64,000 nt of DNA from Candidatus Kapaibacterium thiocyanatum (GTDB taxonomy: Bacteria; Bacteroidota; Ignavibacteria; Kapaibacteriales; Kapaibacteriaceae): NCBI GenBank assembly GCA_001899175.1, contig MKVH01000021.1, forward strand, positions 248,001-312,000, written 5' to 3'. Of this stretch, positions 53,601-62,430 are shown one piece after another. Numbering within the stretch: the stretch's first letter is position 1; the number at the start of each line of letters is the position of its first letter. The notes below the pieces were generated by a model. That model searched no databases. It saw only the letters and a program-made list of their open reading frames with translations, and was not told the DNA's origin. The translations under genes were made by a program, and so were the position numbers.

Positions 53601-56103
53601 ACGGGCGGAATTCGTTCACACCGGCCTTGATGAGGGCGCCCATACCCATCGAAGCGATACCGTAGCCGAAGCCGTTGATTTCGTTTCCGATGAACTTGTT
53701 GTTCTGGTTGATGAGCGTATCCAGGTTGCCGAGGTTATCCGGGTTGATCGTGTCACGTTGCGTGATACCGGCCGTGTAGCTGATGGTATTGTTACGCGTG
53801 TTGGGATCGAAACGGAACTGCTGCGAGCCGCCGTTGTACTGCACGACCGGCAGCGACGAGGCGTAGGACGGAACGACACCCGTCTGGTGCTCGATCAGCA
53901 GATTGCGGATCTGGATGTTCGACGAACCAGAGGACAGATAGACGGCCGACATGAACGGCGACGGGAAGGCGCTGACCGTCGTCTTGCGAACCGCAAGGCG
54001 GATGGAGCGCTGCGAACCACCGTCGATCGTGATGTATCCCGCCGAGTTGGCGTTGACCTGGTTCGAGAAGTAGAGCTGACGCTGGAGGGCGTTGGGATTG
54101 GCAGGAGCGACGTTCTGACCGAGCAGGATACCGACGCCGCTTTCCGTCGTCATGTTGATCGTGACGGCGCCACGCGTGAGCGAACGATCCAGGCTGGGCT
54201 TGAAGGTAAGCGTGTTGACGGCGCTGACACCGACGATCCTCGACGAAAGATCGATGGCCGGAATCGAGATGCCGACGCGCGTGACGTTATACGTTGCATC
54301 CGTGAATTCGAACGTTACCGGACCGCTGACGCCCTTGAGGTAGAGATCGTCGAGTGCGGCATCGATCGTGGTGTAGTTGCGCGGGCCGGGCTTCGAAACG
54401 CCGATGGTATAGATACCGCTCAGGTTGCCGATGACCGTACGCGTAACGCAGATCTCGTTGTTCGTTTCGACCGGATCGCCAGGATACTCGACACGGAAGC
54501 AGAAGCGATAGTCGCCACCTTCGGTCGGTGTGAATGCCGGGAAGGTATAGATCGACTTGTTGAACTGTCCGGAAGCGATGTCCTGGATGATACCTTGCTG
54601 ATTGTAGACCGGAACGCCACCGGGCATCTTCGTGATGATCAGACGAACGGGAACGTTCGAGAGATCCTGGATACCGTTGTTCTCGAAGATGGCTTCGGGA
54701 CGGAACGGGCGGTTGGCGATGAGGCGCTGCGTCGACGTCGGAACGCTGACGCTGTTGACACCCGGTTCGTCGTTATAGGCGACTTCGAACTTCCAGGTCG
54801 GGAAGCCAGGGCGAGGAGCGCAGTCGTTGAACGGCGTCATGTCCGGCGTGGGGTCGATCAGCTCACCGCAGACCTGTGCCGTATAGACACCGACCGTGTG
54901 GCCGACGGCACCCGTCGCCGTGAAGTTCTTGAACATCTGCGTCAGACGGGCACGCGCATTGAGGGGCTCGTTGACGACGACCGTATCCGTATATACGAGC
55001 GTACCGTTCGGATTCCAGAGCTTGGCGATACCACGGAACGATTCGATCCGCGTGAGACCGACGTTCTGGAAGATGGCTTCCACCGGAATGGGCGTCGTAT
55101 TGGGATAGCGGAAGTTCTTCGGAGCCGAATTGTCCTGCGGCGATCGGATCTGACGTACCGAAAGATCGCGATCGGCGGCGATGGTGAAGGCCTGGCGATA
55201 CTCGGCGACGCAGGCGCTGTTCGTTCCCACCAGACGGGAGTACATCGTGTACTCACCACCGACGGCAGGAATCGTATTGAGGATACCGCCGACGGACGCG
55301 AGCGGGCCCGTAGCACCCGGAACTTCGAACGTCACGAACTGCGGGAACGAACCACCGGACGGACCGACGGCCGAGAAATCGGCACGATAGACGGTATCCG
55401 TCAGGGGTAGCGGACCGATGAGGCGGTACTGGATGTTGAACGACTGATTGGGTTGGCCTACGCGAAGCGTGACCGACGGCTTCGGAAGTGCGGGGGACGA
55501 TCCGTCGTACAGGTTACCCTTGGCGAGAATCGACTGTGCGTCGCTGACCTCGCTCGGGAAGCTGCCCGTGTAGTCACCGACGATGTCCACGATATAGTCT
55601 TCGCACTCACCACCGACCTGCTGCGGGAATACGCAGGGATCGGAAGGTTCCGTGACCGAATTCGTATACATGATGACCCGCAGACGGGTCAGACCGACGT
55701 TGGCGGAACACGGAACGACGATCGTGCCGGTCCACAGAAGCTGGTTGAAGGACGTGCCCGAGAATACGCGTTCCTCGGGTCCGAAAATACCGTCCTGGTT
55801 CATGTCCAGCCAGATGGCTGCGGTACCCGGACCCCATGCGTTGGTCTCGATACGGAAGGTGTTCTCGACGTTCCGGGGAATGTCGATTCTCCGATCAGGA
55901 AAGATGAAGTATCCATCCTGACTGTTGTAGTCACTCGTTCCACTGAAGTTCTGGAACGTATTGAACTGGAAGAGAGTGATCCCGTTCCCCCACCAACCGT
56001 CCTGCAAGCGTGGGCGACAGTATTGGGCCGACAGGTCCGCGGTGCCGACCGCAAACACCATCAGCGCCACCACTCCCATGAGGCAAGAGTAGAGCCGATT
56101 CAT
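50677..56103 (-). CDS. 1808-aa secreted protein: GEVED domain, beta-helix, T9SS sorting domain
   Basis: ATG 56103 gives a signal peptide (MNRLYSCLMGVVALMVFAVG ... SAQ). A GEVED-type domain follows (about 25-190: WLDMNQDGIFGPEERVFSG, then GECEDYIVDI). Residues about 320-560 contain CARDB-like sandwich domains (PVEAIFQNVGLTRI, PEAIFENNGIQDLSN). Residues about 570-1000 form a right-handed parallel beta-helix, with repeats such as IQIRNLLIEHQ, GVKITNNRIYNVG and IDLWISGNEI. More sandwich domains come next, and then a type A T9SS domain (GDVTPNPVASTATVSYNL, ENLPAGSYRLVLRSNG, KNVTVVK). The architecture fits an adhesin-like or carbohydrate-binding surface protein. The complement has a very long open frame, which is a codon-bias shadow. 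A strong terminator follows. Confidence 0.85.
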   Translation of the reverse strand: MNRLYSCLMGVVALMVFAVGTADLSAQYCRPRLQDGWWGNGITLFQFNTFQNFSGTSDYNSQDGYFIFPDRRIDIPRNVENTFRIETNAWGPGTAAIWLDMNQDGIFGPEERVFSGTSFNQLLWTGTIVVPCSANVGLTRLRVIMYTNSVTEPSDPCVFPQQVGGECEDYIVDIVGDYTGSFPSEVSDAQSILAKGNLYDGSSPALPKPSVTLRVGQPNQSFNIQYRLIGPLPLTDTVYRADFSAVGPSGGSFPQFVTFEVPGATGPLASVGGILNTIPAVGGEYTMYSRLVGTNSACVAEYRQAFTIAADRDLSVRQIRSPQDNSAPKNFRYPNTTPIPVEAIFQNVGLTRIESFRGIAKLWNPNGTLVYTDTVVVNEPLNARARLTQMFKNFTATGAVGHTVGVYTAQVCGELIDPTPDMTPFNDCAPRPGFPTWKFEVAYNDEPGVNSVSVPTSTQRLIANRPFRPEAIFENNGIQDLSNVPVRLIITKMPGGVPVYNQQGIIQDIASGQFNKSIYTFPAFTPTEGGDYRFCFRVEYPGDPVETNNEICVTRTVIGNLSGIYTIGVSKPGPRNYTTIDAALDDLYLKGVSGPVTFEFTDATYNVTRVGISIPAIDLSSRIVGVSAVNTLTFKPSLDRSLTRGAVTINMTTESGVGILLGQNVAPANPNALQRQLYFSNQVNANSAGYITIDGGSQRSIRLAVRKTTVSAFPSPFMSAVYLSSGSSNIQIRNLLIEHQTGVVPSYASSLPVVQYNGGSQQFRFDPNTRNNTISYTAGITQRDTINPDNLGNLDTLINQNNKFIGNEINGFGYGIASMGMGALIKAGVNEFRPYYNSGTEITGNLIYNVRRAGIFVGYEDGVKITNNRIYNVGVAATGGTEADVAGIIAGGETRYNNIDLWISGNEISGVRGTNSSRGIVVEQAVNDFQSILQAGGTVVFPNRPEHTMVVSNAIWGISRSTTGGDMAGVHLLTRRATAGDRVTPFSTVYFTRQDTVANNTIVIPNDNIVGTGAIAGVASQHGNGTAILNNAIALQGASNAASYSHAVIFYEGTLFRGGSMNTDYLPASAPAALVSNRNAFNAPNASVARFIEISHTSELISSGSQDEFKNIRQWRSWTKQDINSVLGDFLAEHEYQGVAPNQKLRVKITPQPPLGSILNNRGERIASITTDIDGTPRGEAGLGYDIGADEFNGRLYVSDIEVVDILSPTAYRRTTGATSDAEYIMTKAPIDVTARLRNNGALAQTNVSVRVRVFLETVASNNAQLATPAFGTTPVVERTIKVDLNSNEFKNLSFGIPNWTPQTYFGLTGYTVPTRFSTMSANVTPRYMVEVTTQSDEFNPNNTQTKTLRFYLRKSQMEIIVSSRGTTSDILAGTPAQNDIAGHLNSDSLVKALGDLGFVNNPAANLYAYDVFERNAWEDRAVDYTLYRTMFWSHDLAPLTRTERDDIRNFVNAGRPGQKKNLAMGSQVPPRAHIGLTVNNDEVFVRRVLRAQYQAPGAPASPNYNLKRIIGQANARNTEETIVRTGFTNDAEPNPALIRIYSDAQTSGLANMAYSYKKGDRTTVDSIMGSSVAGLNLNSVYLGVDWRHYARPAVRTGLERVLRGIIDFFESNGGTVVPVELVAFDAKARGHNVDVFWATASEENSAYFVVERASVSPAGNSAYSVVSTNPAAGNSTGRRDYRVVDENVAAGTYAYRLTSVDKDGSRMQTSDVQVTIADEANALWLGDVTPNPVASTATVSYNLVSEGNVELVLYDASGAQVMTMANVPTGAGRHEVNLSVENLPAGSYRLVLRSNGVMATKNVTVVK

Positions 56104-56241
56104 ACAACCACCAGATAAATGAACATGAAATTTGCCATTGTTGACCAGCAGGCCGGAATGCTCATGCACAACCCCAGTTCACGGGGTGCCCAGTGCAGAC
56201 ACGCAATATACGGGTATTGCGGATCTACAAGAACAGAGCAG

Positions 56242-59200
56242 TCACGGTTTCGTTACAGTTCCGTCCTCGACAATTTTCTCCCTGTCGTAAAGGATGACTT
56301 GCCGTGCCCGACTCGAAACGACCAGATTGCATGACGACTGGGCCCTGTATCCGCTTCCGCAGTAGGCCTCCGTCTTTCTTTTCCGGCCATCCTCGAATAC
56401 CGTCATCGCATGCGTCACGCGAGCGGGATTCAAGGACATGACCCGAATACCGGCCGTATTGTTCAATTTGAAACTCTCGGCCTTTCCCTGATTGACAGCG
56501 GTGATCAACACCAGCGGAACGTCGGACGCACCGACATTCTTCGCCAGAACGACACCCCGCGTATCGAAGGGGCTTACGAAACCTGCCTCCGGAATCGGAA
56601 GCGGTCTGAACTCCCCGTTCCCATCACCCAACAGCACGAGTCCTTTACCGGCATCGTAGCGAACGACATCTTCCTCTGCTCCGTACATGTTGCCGACGGT
56701 CACCAGGTCGATGTTATCGTCATCGTTGAGGTCCAGAAATTCCGTTCCCAATAACGGAGAGATCTGGGCCATGTCCGGTAATGGCTTGATCGTAAATGTT
56801 TTGTTACCGTTGTTCAACAAAACAGCCGATTTCATCAGGGTAGCAGCCCGGTGCCATGCCGTATCCAGGGCCTCCCTGTCGATAACCTTGTCCAGCGGTG
56901 CCGACGCGAACTGGTAGTAATGATTGAACCTCCGGTTCAGAGTCGGCATCTGGCTGAGAATCTTTCCCCGGTCGCGCATAAGATACGGCTTATTGTCTTC
57001 CGGGAAAGGATAATAGGTTATCAAGGGGTCGATACTGCCGTTATCGTCGAAGTCGGCCGCCCATATTTCGATGGGCCGCTCGTCCGAAGCTTGGTACCTG
57101 TTATTCAGGCCAATGTTCCCAAGGACATAGTCGATATCGCCGTCGTTGTCGACGTCCGCTCCGTTGACGCTGTACCACCATCCGATGGTCTTGTCCAGCC
57201 CCGCCTGACCCGTAATGTTGACGAACGTTCCGGTACCGTCGTTATGGAAGAGTGTGATGGGCATCCATTCCCCTGCGACGAGCAGATCGAGGTGATTGTC
57301 GTTGTCGACATCGGTCCACAAGGCCGCACGGACGATCCCCACGTCCGACAGCCCGGGTGCGACGGAATCGGTGATGTCCCGGAAATATCCCTTGCCATTG
57401 TTACGGAGCACGTAGCTGCGGCTGGGTAATGGATACTGTGCCCCAACTCCTCCACCGATGAACAGGTCCACGGCACCATCGTGGTCATAGTCCGCCGCCA
57501 CGATGGTCGCGGCCGTCGTGCGGACGTTCGGCAGCCGACCCGACTGATCCTGCACGAACTGCCCCTTTCCGTCGTTGATGTAGACGAAGGAGAGCATCTC
57601 ATTGTCTTCATGATCGAACTCGACGCCACCGGCCGCCACGATGAGATCACGGTCGCCGTCGCCATCGATGTCGACCAGTACGATGGCCTGGTCCTCGGAG
57701 CCGAATTCATTGGCCAGTCCTGCCTTCGAAGCCTGGGTGAACGTGCCCGGCCTGGTCTGGAGATATATCTGCGTCGTGATTCCACGCGCACCGCCGAAGA
57801 CGACGTCGTCCAGACCGTCACCGTTCACGTCGGCGACGGCGACCGGGGGGCCGCCCCACGAGGCGCGTACCGGCATCATCCGGTACTTCTTGTAGTCGTC
57901 GAACTTGTTCTCGGTCTGGCGATAATCCAGCCCGGTCGTACCGGAGACGTCGGTGAAGAGCGGAGCTTCGGGTTTCGACAAGGCGAACATGCCCCGCGTC
58001 GGAATCGAGGCATCGCGATGATTCAGCGTCAGCATCTGGTCCGCAGGTACCTGCAGCCGGATCTCCGTACGACCATCGGGCCACTGGATGATCACCGAAT
58101 CCAGAACGGTTGCCGTTCCGGTACCGAAGTGCATCACGTCGTCCATGGTCGACAGGAAACCGCGTACCGGATACTGTTCAAGGTACTGCGACTCGCCCCC
58201 GTACGTAATACGCACCTTGGCGCCGAGGCCACGGCTGTTCCCGCCCGTCCCCACGAGTTTGACGCGCAGATAATGGCCGAGCTTGCGTTCGACGGCGGTA
58301 TTCCGATAGATGTACGGATTGTCGTCGATGTTACCGACGACGAGGTCGAGATCGCCGTCGTTGTCCAGGTCCACGTATGCCGCACCGAGGGATGCACTGG
58401 TATCTGCAAGGCCCCAGGCAGCGCTGACGTCTTCGAAGGCGATGCCTCCCTTGTTCCGGAACACGAAGTTCGGCTCCGTCAGGAAGCGCCCGTTCGAATC
58501 CTGATCGGCGGACATACGGCCGATGTTGTAGACGTAGTCCTGGTTACTGAGATCGGACGTGTATCCGTTCGCGATGAAGATATCCTTCCGTCCGTCGAGG
58601 TCTAGGTCCACCATGAGGCAGGCCCAGCTCCAGTCCGTAGCGGCGATACCCGTCATGTATCCGATATCGCTGAACTGGTTGTTGCCCCTGTTCAACTGCA
58701 GCATGTTGCGCATGATCTGCAACGAGTCATAGGTCGGATTGTAAATCGACATATCACCGGACGATCCGGAATTCGTGATCCTTCGTACATGGTTCTTGGG
58801 CAGCATGTCCGTCGTGACGATATCGGGCAGACCGTCGTTGTTGAAGTCGGCGATGTCGCTTCCCATGCTGAAGACGGAAGCGCGGCGCACCATCTTCCTG
58901 TGTTGGGTAGCGAACGATCCGTCACCGTTGTTGATGTAGATAAGGTCGGTGACGTTGAAGTCGTTGGCGACGTAGATGTCGGGCCAGCCGTCGAGGTTGA
59001 TGTCGCCGACGGTGGCACTCAGGCCCATGGCCTCGTCCGATATCCATGCCTGATAGGTAACGTCTCGGAACGTTCCGTTACCGTTGTTCTTCAGGAGGAC
59101 GTCAGCGGCACCCTTGTGTCGCAGTTCGATGGGGTTCAGCGGTTTTCTCTTGCTGTCCGCGAGCTCCTGCTGTTCCTGCTGCGTCGTGCCATAGCGAGGT

Positions 59201-59847
59201 ACGGCCATTTCCCGCTGCATCTGTTCGGATGCCCTGGCGATCTGATCACCCTTCCCCTCGAGCATCCTGCTGTTGACACCATGGTTGGAGTACGTTACCA
59301 CGTAGCAGTCGAGATAGCCGTCGCGGTCGTAGTCGAAGAAAACGCTGTTGATACACTCCGCGACGAGGTCGAGTTTGTAGGCATGGGCACGTTCGACGAA
59401 CTTCCCTTTGCCGTTGTTGATGTAGAGCCTGTTCGGCCGTTCGTTCCGGCAGACGTAGATATCGAGATCGCCATCTCCTTCGATATCGACGAGCGTGACG
59501 CCGACGGAGAAGATATTGCTGTCGACGATGATGCCGGCCTGCTTCGTGATGTCCTGGAAGGACATGTTGCCGTTGTTCTTGAAGATACCGAGACCACGGA
59601 AGCCGGAGAAGACGAGATCCGCCAGACCGTCACCATCGAGGTCTCCGGCGGCAACCCCGTTCCCGGGCACCATCGTGTTCGTGTGCTTCAGTACCGCTAG
59701 CGGGAACGGCAATCTGTTCGGATTGGCATTGAACCGAATGCCATGCCGATCCAAGGATACACGTTCCATCAATGGCTGGGCCTGTATCGATACCGATACC
59801 CCAAACATGATCAGAACTACGAAGCTGGTGAAAAGCTGTAGTAACAT
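56242..59847 (-). CDS. 1201-aa secreted FG-GAP/VCBS repeat protein with ASPIC/UnbV (CRTAC1-like) domain
   Basis: ATG 59847 is chosen because AAAGGG lies about seven bases upstream; ATG 59853 would leave no spacing, and the longer frame translates a tRNA. A signal peptide (MLLQLFTSFVVLIMFGVSVS) is followed by many FG-GAP/VCBS blades with calcium loops (GDLDGDGLADLVFSG, VDIEGDGDLDIYV, GDINLDGWPDIYV, ADVNGDGLDDVVFGG). These predict one or two beta-propellers. An ASPIC/UnbV segment lies near 560-640 (GLGAKVRITYGGESQYLEQ, IIQWPDGRTEIR). The last 100 residues have three cysteines and no T9SS motif, so its surface route is unclear. It begins about 50 bases downstream of tRNA-Leu and may share its transcript. 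Confidence 0.82.
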   Translation of the reverse strand: MLLQLFTSFVVLIMFGVSVSIQAQPLMERVSLDRHGIRFNANPNRLPFPLAVLKHTNTMVPGNGVAAGDLDGDGLADLVFSGFRGLGIFKNNGNMSFQDITKQAGIIVDSNIFSVGVTLVDIEGDGDLDIYVCRNERPNRLYINNGKGKFVERAHAYKLDLVAECINSVFFDYDRDGYLDCYVVTYSNHGVNSRMLEGKGDQIARASEQMQREMAVPRYGTTQQEQQELADSKRKPLNPIELRHKGAADVLLKNNGNGTFRDVTYQAWISDEAMGLSATVGDINLDGWPDIYVANDFNVTDLIYINNGDGSFATQHRKMVRRASVFSMGSDIADFNNDGLPDIVTTDMLPKNHVRRITNSGSSGDMSIYNPTYDSLQIMRNMLQLNRGNNQFSDIGYMTGIAATDWSWACLMVDLDLDGRKDIFIANGYTSDLSNQDYVYNIGRMSADQDSNGRFLTEPNFVFRNKGGIAFEDVSAAWGLADTSASLGAAYVDLDNDGDLDLVVGNIDDNPYIYRNTAVERKLGHYLRVKLVGTGGNSRGLGAKVRITYGGESQYLEQYPVRGFLSTMDDVMHFGTGTATVLDSVIIQWPDGRTEIRLQVPADQMLTLNHRDASIPTRGMFALSKPEAPLFTDVSGTTGLDYRQTENKFDDYKKYRMMPVRASWGGPPVAVADVNGDGLDDVVFGGARGITTQIYLQTRPGTFTQASKAGLANEFGSEDQAIVLVDIDGDGDRDLIVAAGGVEFDHEDNEMLSFVYINDGKGQFVQDQSGRLPNVRTTAATIVAADYDHDGAVDLFIGGGVGAQYPLPSRSYVLRNNGKGYFRDITDSVAPGLSDVGIVRAALWTDVDNDNHLDLLVAGEWMPITLFHNDGTGTFVNITGQAGLDKTIGWWYSVNGADVDNDGDIDYVLGNIGLNNRYQASDERPIEIWAADFDDNGSIDPLITYYPFPEDNKPYLMRDRGKILSQMPTLNRRFNHYYQFASAPLDKVIDREALDTAWHRAATLMKSAVLLNNGNKTFTIKPLPDMAQISPLLGTEFLDLNDDDNIDLVTVGNMYGAEEDVVRYDAGKGLVLLGDGNGEFRPLPIPEAGFVSPFDTRGVVLAKNVGASDVPLVLITAVNQGKAESFKLNNTAGIRVMSLNPARVTHAMTVFEDGRKRKTEAYCGSGYRAQSSCNLVVSSRARQVILYDREKIVEDGTVTKP

Positions 59848-59900
59848 CCCCATCCCTTTTTCCCCTGTGTACGCACTGCAAGATGCGATACGATGACATG

Positions 59901-59984
59901 TGCTTGGAGCGGGGCTTGAACCCGCACGTCCCGAAGGACACGAGATTTTAAGTCCCGTGCGTCTGCCAGTTCCGCCATCCAAGC
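59901..59984 (-). tRNA. tRNA-Leu (anticodon UAA)
   Basis: An 84-base tRNA with the acceptor pair GCTTGGA/TCCAAGC, a long variable arm typical of class II tRNAs (GTGTCCTTCGGGACGT region), and a T-arm with GGTTCAAGCC. The anticodon loop CTTAAAA gives anticodon UAA. CCA is not encoded. It lies between the DedA gene and the FG-GAP gene, and no integrase is next to it. Confidence 0.93.
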
Positions 59985-60040
59985 CAAGCGGGAAATTATG
60001 AAAAATGAACACCAGATATCGTTCACGAATGGAATCGCCG

Positions 60041-60685
60041 TTATGTCGTCCTGGTTCTCCGTGCCCTGATGACCTCCACCACGGCCGGAATGAAGCTCAA
60101 TACGATGATGGCCAGGATCACGAGTGTGAAGTTCTTCTTGACGAAAGGATCCGATGCGAATCCGTAGCCGAGAAGGGTGAATCCGACAACCCAGAGGACG
60201 GCACCCACGACGTTGTAGAGAAAGAACTTGCCGTACGTCATGGCCCCTACACCGGCCACGAACGGGGCGAACGTCCTGATGATCGGCATGAACCGGGCCA
60301 GGATGATCGTCTTCCCTCCATGCTTCTCATAGAAGGCATGAGTCCGCTCCAGGTGGGCCTTGTTGAACCATCTCGACGTCGAACTCCCGAAGAGCTTCTG
60401 TCCGATACGCGCCCCTATGGCATAGTTCACGGAATCGCCCAGGATGGCGGCCACGACCAGCAGTGCCATCAGTGCGGTCACGTCGAGCGATCCCAGTGCA
60501 CAGATCGCACCTGCGGCGAACAGGAGTGAATCGCCCGGCAGGAAGGGGGTAACGACGAGGCCCGTCTCGCAGAACACGATCAGGAAGAGAATGGCATACG
60601 TCCAGAGCCCGTACTCTGCCGTCAATGACTGCAACGAGCTGTCGATATGAAGAATGAAGTCGATCCCTGCCGAAAACCAGGTCAT
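60041..60685 (-). CDS. DedA family membrane protein
   Basis: A 214-residue polytopic inner membrane protein with the DedA/SNARE-associated signatures. [20 protein letters not shown] carries the re-entrant acidic motif, and [20 protein letters not shown] carries the conserved Arg residues. [21 protein letters not shown] also matches. DedA proteins are lipid flippases or transporters needed for envelope homeostasis and proton-motive force; some recycle undecaprenyl phosphate. It starts 66 bases downstream of the murQ stop and is followed 56 bases later by tRNA-Leu. A link to peptidoglycan recycling with murQ is suggestive but not shown. Confidence 0.9.
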   Translation of the reverse strand: MTWFSAGIDFILHIDSSLQSLTAEYGLWTYAILFLIVFCETGLVVTPFLPGDSLLFAAGAICALGSLDVTALMALLVVAAILGDSVNYAIGARIGQKLFGSSTSRWFNKAHLERTHAFYEKHGGKTIILARFMPIIRTFAPFVAGVGAMTYGKFFLYNVVGAVLWVVGFTLLGYGFASDPFVKKNFTLVILAIIVLSFIPAVVEVIRARRTRTT

Positions 60686-60751
60686 TTCGTCCCTTATGGA
60701 TTGATTGATCGGACCGCCGCGACACGATTACGTCGCTATGTCGTTATAGGG

Positions 60752-61663
60752 TTACTCCAGGCTGCGCCGTACGAAGCCGTCGGCCCGCTCAAGACGCTCC
60801 CGGGCCTCGTCTTTCGAGCAGTGCAGAAGTCCCATGATCAGCGCCGTCTTCACGTGTCCGTCGGCCTCGCGGATCAACGATTCCGCTTCTTCATAGGTAA
60901 CACCGGCGATCGTCATCACGATACGTCGGGCACGTTCCTGGAGTTTGCGATTCGTCAATTGCAGGTCGACCATGACGTTGCCGTAGGTCTTTCCAATCCG
61001 GATCATGGCTGCCGTCGTGATCATGTTCAGCACCATCTTCTGCGCCGTCCCGCTCTTCATACGCGTCGAACCGGCAACCACTTCCGGACCGACGTGCGGG
61101 CATATAAGGACGTCGACGAACGGAACGAATTGCCCCACCGTCGACCGGTCGTTCGTGCTCACGAAGACCGTCCTGCATCCGGCCTCGTGCGCTGCACGTA
61201 CGGCTCCGACGACGAAGGGCGTGCGGCCGCTGGCGGCGATGCCGCATACGACGTCGGACGGCTGCAAGTCTATGGCCCGCAAGGCCCCTGCGCCCTCCTC
61301 TTCCGAATCCTCGGCGCCTTCCACGCTCCTGAATACCGCCCCCGGGCCGCCCGCGATGATTCCCTGCACCATGTCGGGCGATACTCCATACGTCGGTGGA
61401 CATTCGGATGCATCGACGATGCCGAGACGGCCGCTGGTGCCTGCCCCGACGTATATGAGACGTCCCCCGCGCCGGAAGGCAGCGGCTACATGGTCCACGG
61501 CAGCGGCTACGTGATCGAGCTCGAGTGCCACGGCGGCGGCCACTGTGGCATCCTCACGGTTGATCATTTCCACGATCTCCCGCGACGATGCAAGGTCTAT
61601 CTCCCGCGTGGTCGGATGTATCCCCTCGGTGGAAAGGGCTGCTAGCTGATCGAACAGGGACAT
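60752..61663 (-). CDS. murQ: N-acetylmuramic acid 6-phosphate etherase
   Basis: A 303-residue SIS-domain enzyme that splits the lactyl ether of MurNAc-6-phosphate to give GlcNAc-6-phosphate and D-lactate in muropeptide recycling. Family motifs are STEGIHPTTREID at the N-terminus, IYVGAGTSGRLGIVDASECP, GIAASGRTPFVVGAV, and GSTRMKSGTAQKMVLNMI. The C-terminal helical EAESLIREADGHVKTALIM segment is also present. Alternative longer starts lack support, so ATG 61663 is used. No good ribosome site precedes it; a -7-like TACCTTTG ends five bases upstream but lacks a -33 partner. It is divergent from rpsT. Confidence 0.92.
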   Translation of the reverse strand: MSLFDQLAALSTEGIHPTTREIDLASSREIVEMINREDATVAAAVALELDHVAAAVDHVAAAFRRGGRLIYVGAGTSGRLGIVDASECPPTYGVSPDMVQGIIAGGPGAVFRSVEGAEDSEEEGAGALRAIDLQPSDVVCGIAASGRTPFVVGAVRAAHEAGCRTVFVSTNDRSTVGQFVPFVDVLICPHVGPEVVAGSTRMKSGTAQKMVLNMITTAAMIRIGKTYGNVMVDLQLTNRKLQERARRIVMTIAGVTYEEAESLIREADGHVKTALIMGLLHCSKDEARERLERADGFVRRSLE

Positions 61664-61896
61664 GACGACAAAGGTACGAACCCTCCATGAAGTATCGGCT
61701 GGACGCCAACGATCGTGGCAGCGCCCGTTCCAGGCCGACGACGGAAACCGGATGATCTCCGTTATCCGCCATACCGGTATATTGGGCCCGCTCGCAGGTA
61801 GTGGAATCCCGTTTCCGGACGGCCACACGACGATCGTCCTCCCGTCCGTGGTTCCCCCTGCGCGGCACCGCAATTCGTGGAAAACGACAATGGATG

Positions 61897-61927
61897 TTTG
61901 GATTTTGTTTTCCATCCCGTATATTTG
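61897..61927 (+). promoter_or_regulatory. Perfect Bacteroidota-type promoter of rpsT
   Basis: TTTG (61897-61900) and TATATTTG (61920-61927) are separated by exactly 19 bases, a full match to the Bacteroidota sigma-A consensus TTTG-N19-TAnnTTTG. The predicted start of transcription is near 61932, giving a leader of about 30 bases before the ATG. Confidence 0.8.
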
Positions 61928-61963
61928 CGGTCCTTGTAAAAACGAATTCGACACTGACTCAAC

Positions 61964-62227
61964 ATGGCACATCATAAGTCAGCAATCAAGCGGATCCGCC
62001 AGTCGCGCCGCCGCCGCATCTACAATCGCGCCAACAACAAGATGTTGCGCGAAGCGGTAAAGGCCGTGCGCTCGGCAACCACGCTCGATGCAGCCAAGAC
62101 CGCTCTCAATAAGGCCTTCAGCGTTCTCGATCGCGTAACCGCACACGGCGTTCTGCACAAGAATGCCGCTGCCAATCGCAAGAGTTCGCTCTCGGCATTC
62201 GTCCGCAAAATGGAAGCCAAGGGCTAA
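61964..62227 (+). CDS. rpsT: 30S ribosomal protein S20
   Basis: An 87-residue basic protein, matching bS20 along its full length: MAHHKSAIKRIRQSRRRR at the start, then NKMLREAVKAVRSA, and ANRKSSLSAFVRKMEAKG at the end. S20 binds 16S rRNA early in small subunit assembly. It has a perfect consensus promoter. A GC-rich stem-loop without T-tract follows, then tRNA-Arg 63 bases after the stop, so both may be on one transcript. Confidence 0.96.
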   Translation: MAHHKSAIKRIRQSRRRRIYNRANNKMLREAVKAVRSATTLDAAKTALNKAFSVLDRVTAHGVLHKNAAANRKSSLSAFVRKMEAKG

Positions 62228-62242
62228 GGGCAAGCCCGATAT

Positions 62243-62267
62243 GTGTGCCGCACACCACACGGCACAC
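62243..62267 (+). repeat. Stem-loop between rpsT and tRNA-Arg
   Basis: GTGTGCCG (62243-62250) and CGGCACAC (62260-62267) form a perfect eight-base stem with a CACACCACA loop. There is no T-tract after it, so it is more likely an mRNA 3' end or processing structure than an efficient terminator. Confidence 0.45.
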
Positions 62268-62289
62268 GATGTCATCGACAGCTTCATAG

Positions 62290-62363
62290 GGACCCGTAGC
62301 TCAACTGGATAGAGCATCTGACTACGGATCAGAAGGTTTGGGGTTCGAATCCCTACGGGTCCG
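62290..62363 (+). tRNA. tRNA-Arg (anticodon ACG)
   Basis: A 74-base tRNA: acceptor GGACCCG/CGGGTCC, D-arm AGCTCAACTGGATAGAGC, anticodon stem TCTGA/TCAGA with loop CTACGGA (anticodon ACG), and T-arm with GGTTCGAATCC. CCA is not encoded. A terminator follows directly. The integrase gene remnants begin 182 bases downstream on the opposite strand, so the 3' end of this tRNA is the probable attachment site of the second element. Confidence 0.95.
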
Positions 62364-62370
62364 CAGAAGT

Positions 62371-62405
62371 AACCCTGTTAGTCTCAATGACTTGCAGGGT
62401 TTTTT
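62371..62405 (+). terminator. Terminator of tRNA-Arg
   Basis: AACCCTG (62371-62377) pairs with CAGGGTT (62395-62401) around a 17-base loop and runs straight into TTTTTCTTTTTT. Confidence 0.85.
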
Positions 62406-62430
62406 CTTTTTTGAGGTGCGTCTAACTTCT

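Noticed and set aside
50572-55410. 1612-codon plus-strand open frame
   Set aside because: It is antisense to the 1808-aa beta-helix protein, Arg/Asp/Val-rich with no domain, and arises because the real gene rarely uses codons whose complement is a stop.
56200-56241. TATATTGC with a TTG 17 bases upstream, before the 1808-aa gene
   Set aside because: Both the box and the spacing deviate from the consensus. It may work but is not distinguishable from chance.
61669-61676. TAnnTTTG box directly before murQ, suggesting a leaderless mRNA
   Set aside because: The 19-base-upstream position reads GCCG rather than TTTG, so only half of the promoter is present.
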